From an uncultured Sutterella sp. (GTDB lineage Bacteria > Pseudomonadota > Gammaproteobacteria > Burkholderiales > Burkholderiaceae_F): DNA of 6,490 nucleotides. Positions 5,994 to 6,490 of the stretch are shown here, one piece after another; positions within the stretch are counted from its first letter, which is position 1, and every line of letters begins with the position of its first letter. Location of the stretch: assembly GCA_900544255.1 (NCBI GenBank), contig UQUM01000069.1:1-6490 (forward strand), in the 5' to 3' direction. The position numbers were made by a program, and so were the translations under genes. A model generated the notes under the pieces. That model did no database searches. It was not told the origin of the DNA and saw only the letters and a list, made by a program, of their open reading frames with translations.

Positions 5994-6490
5994 ATGACGC
6001 TCTACACCATCGGTCATCTGGCGAAGCAGTACGGCGTTTCCACCAGCACCATCCGTCGCTGGGAGGCTGCAGGACTCATAGCAGCCTCTGAGCGTACTCT
6101 GGGCGGACATCGACGGTTTCGAATCGAAGACGATGCCGGAGATCACGAACGAAAAGTCGTTGGTTATGCACGAGTTTCGTCCTACGATCAGAAAGAAGAC
6201 CTGCAGCGGCAGATCGTACGGTTGCGCAATGCCGGATGCGACGAAGTAGTCAGCGACATCGGCAGCGGTCTCAACTGCAAAAAGCCGGGGTTAAGGTCTC
6301 TTTTGACGAAACTCCTCTTCGGAAAAATTGCCCGGCTGGTGGTAACGCACGAAGACCGGTTGCTGCGCTTTGGCGTTGATCTCATACGGCATCTCTGTCG
6401 ATTCGTGAAAACAGAACTGAAGGTGCTGATGTTGCCGCCTGAGAAAACTTTCGAAGAGGAATTGGCCAAAGACGTCATTACGTTGATGAC
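5994..6490 (+). CDS. tnpA: IS607-family serine transposase TnpA, C-terminus beyond window
   Basis: 165 residues are visible of a usual 190-220, and the frame is still open at the window end. Residues 1-45 form a MerR-like winged helix-turn-helix (YTIGHLAKQYGVS, TIRRWE, and the wing TLGGHRRF with GGH at 37-39). The catalytic domain follows: VVGYARVSS with R60 and the nucleophile S62, DQKEDLQRQ, DIGSGLN at 88-94, then VTHEDRLLRFG with D121, R122 and R125. These are the signatures of IS607 TnpA, which joins DNA through a 5'-phosphoserine link and moves the element via a circular form with little target choice. All visible active-site residues are intact, so the enzyme may be active. The stretch between RQ and DIGSGLN is about five residues shorter than in many relatives, without loss of a motif. 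The MerR-like part could be mistaken for a regulator, but the fused recombinase domain excludes this. Confidence 0.93.
   Translation, partial: MTLYTIGHLAKQYGVSTSTIRRWEAAGLIAASERTLGGHRRFRIEDDAGDHERKVVGYARVSSYDQKEDLQRQIVRLRNAGCDEVVSDIGSGLNCKKPGLRSLLTKLLFGKIARLVVTHEDRLLRFGVDLIRHLCRFVKTELKVLMLPPEKTFEEELAKDVITLM

Larger units (their letters stand above)
5920..6490 (+). mobile_element. Left end and transposase part of an IS607-family element, continues beyond window
   Basis: The tnpA product identifies the family. IS607 elements carry tnpA (serine recombinase) usually followed by tnpB, insert at GG dinucleotides and make no target duplication, so the left tip cannot be found from a duplication. 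The most plausible tip is the GG at 5919-5920, or the G run at 5911-5915. Both lie next to a small hairpin (5914-5917 with 5923-5926) and shortly before two TGTCA repeats. The tip is therefore good only to within some tens of bases. The rest of tnpA, tnpB, its omega RNA and the right end would lie to the right of the window. Confidence 0.65.

Noticed and set aside
1..6490. CRISPR array, tRNA or rRNA gene.
   Set aside because: I saw no regularly spaced repeats, no tRNA-like cloverleaf with TTCGA arm and no rRNA signatures on either strand.

Overview
The window is a fragment of bacterial accessory DNA, GC-rich by eye (mid to high 50s percent), with every recognised gene on the + strand. No housekeeping gene is present, so the host cannot be placed firmly. 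The composition and the style of the proteins fit a proteobacterium, and a gut betaproteobacterium is only a guess. The layout is a two-gene anti-invader locus lying between ends of transposons from the TnpB-carrying families.

Bases 1 to about 104 look like the right end of an IS200/IS605- or IS607-type element and the 3' part of its omega RNA (the guide RNA of TnpB nucleases). Nested stems are visible, including a GAAA-capped hairpin, followed by the typical end hairpin and a terminal GTCAA. From 198 to 5836 run two coupled genes. The first is a giant protein (about 1305 aa) with a long helical, beta-rich and coiled-coil N-terminal part and a C-terminal McrB-like AAA+ motor. The second (573 aa) is a DUF2357/McrC-like protein with an intact PD-(D/E)xK nuclease core. 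They overlap by one base (TGATG). Together they form an McrBC-related motor plus nuclease pair, probably a type IV restriction-like defence system in which the large N-terminal part replaces the usual small McrB recognition domain.

The second gene ends with a strong Shine-Dalgarno (AAAGGAGG) and a CTGA overlap that opens into a 33-codon frame. This may be the stump of a third operon gene cut off by the next element. From about 5920 to the window end lies the left end of an IS607-family element and most of its serine transposase gene tnpA (MerR-type helix-turn-helix plus resolvase-type catalytic domain). The gene runs off the window, and a tnpB and a right end would be expected beyond it.

The most interesting aspects are the unusual architecture of the McrB-like protein, the possible lost third gene, and the placement of a defence operon between two ends of RNA-guided-nuclease transposons.
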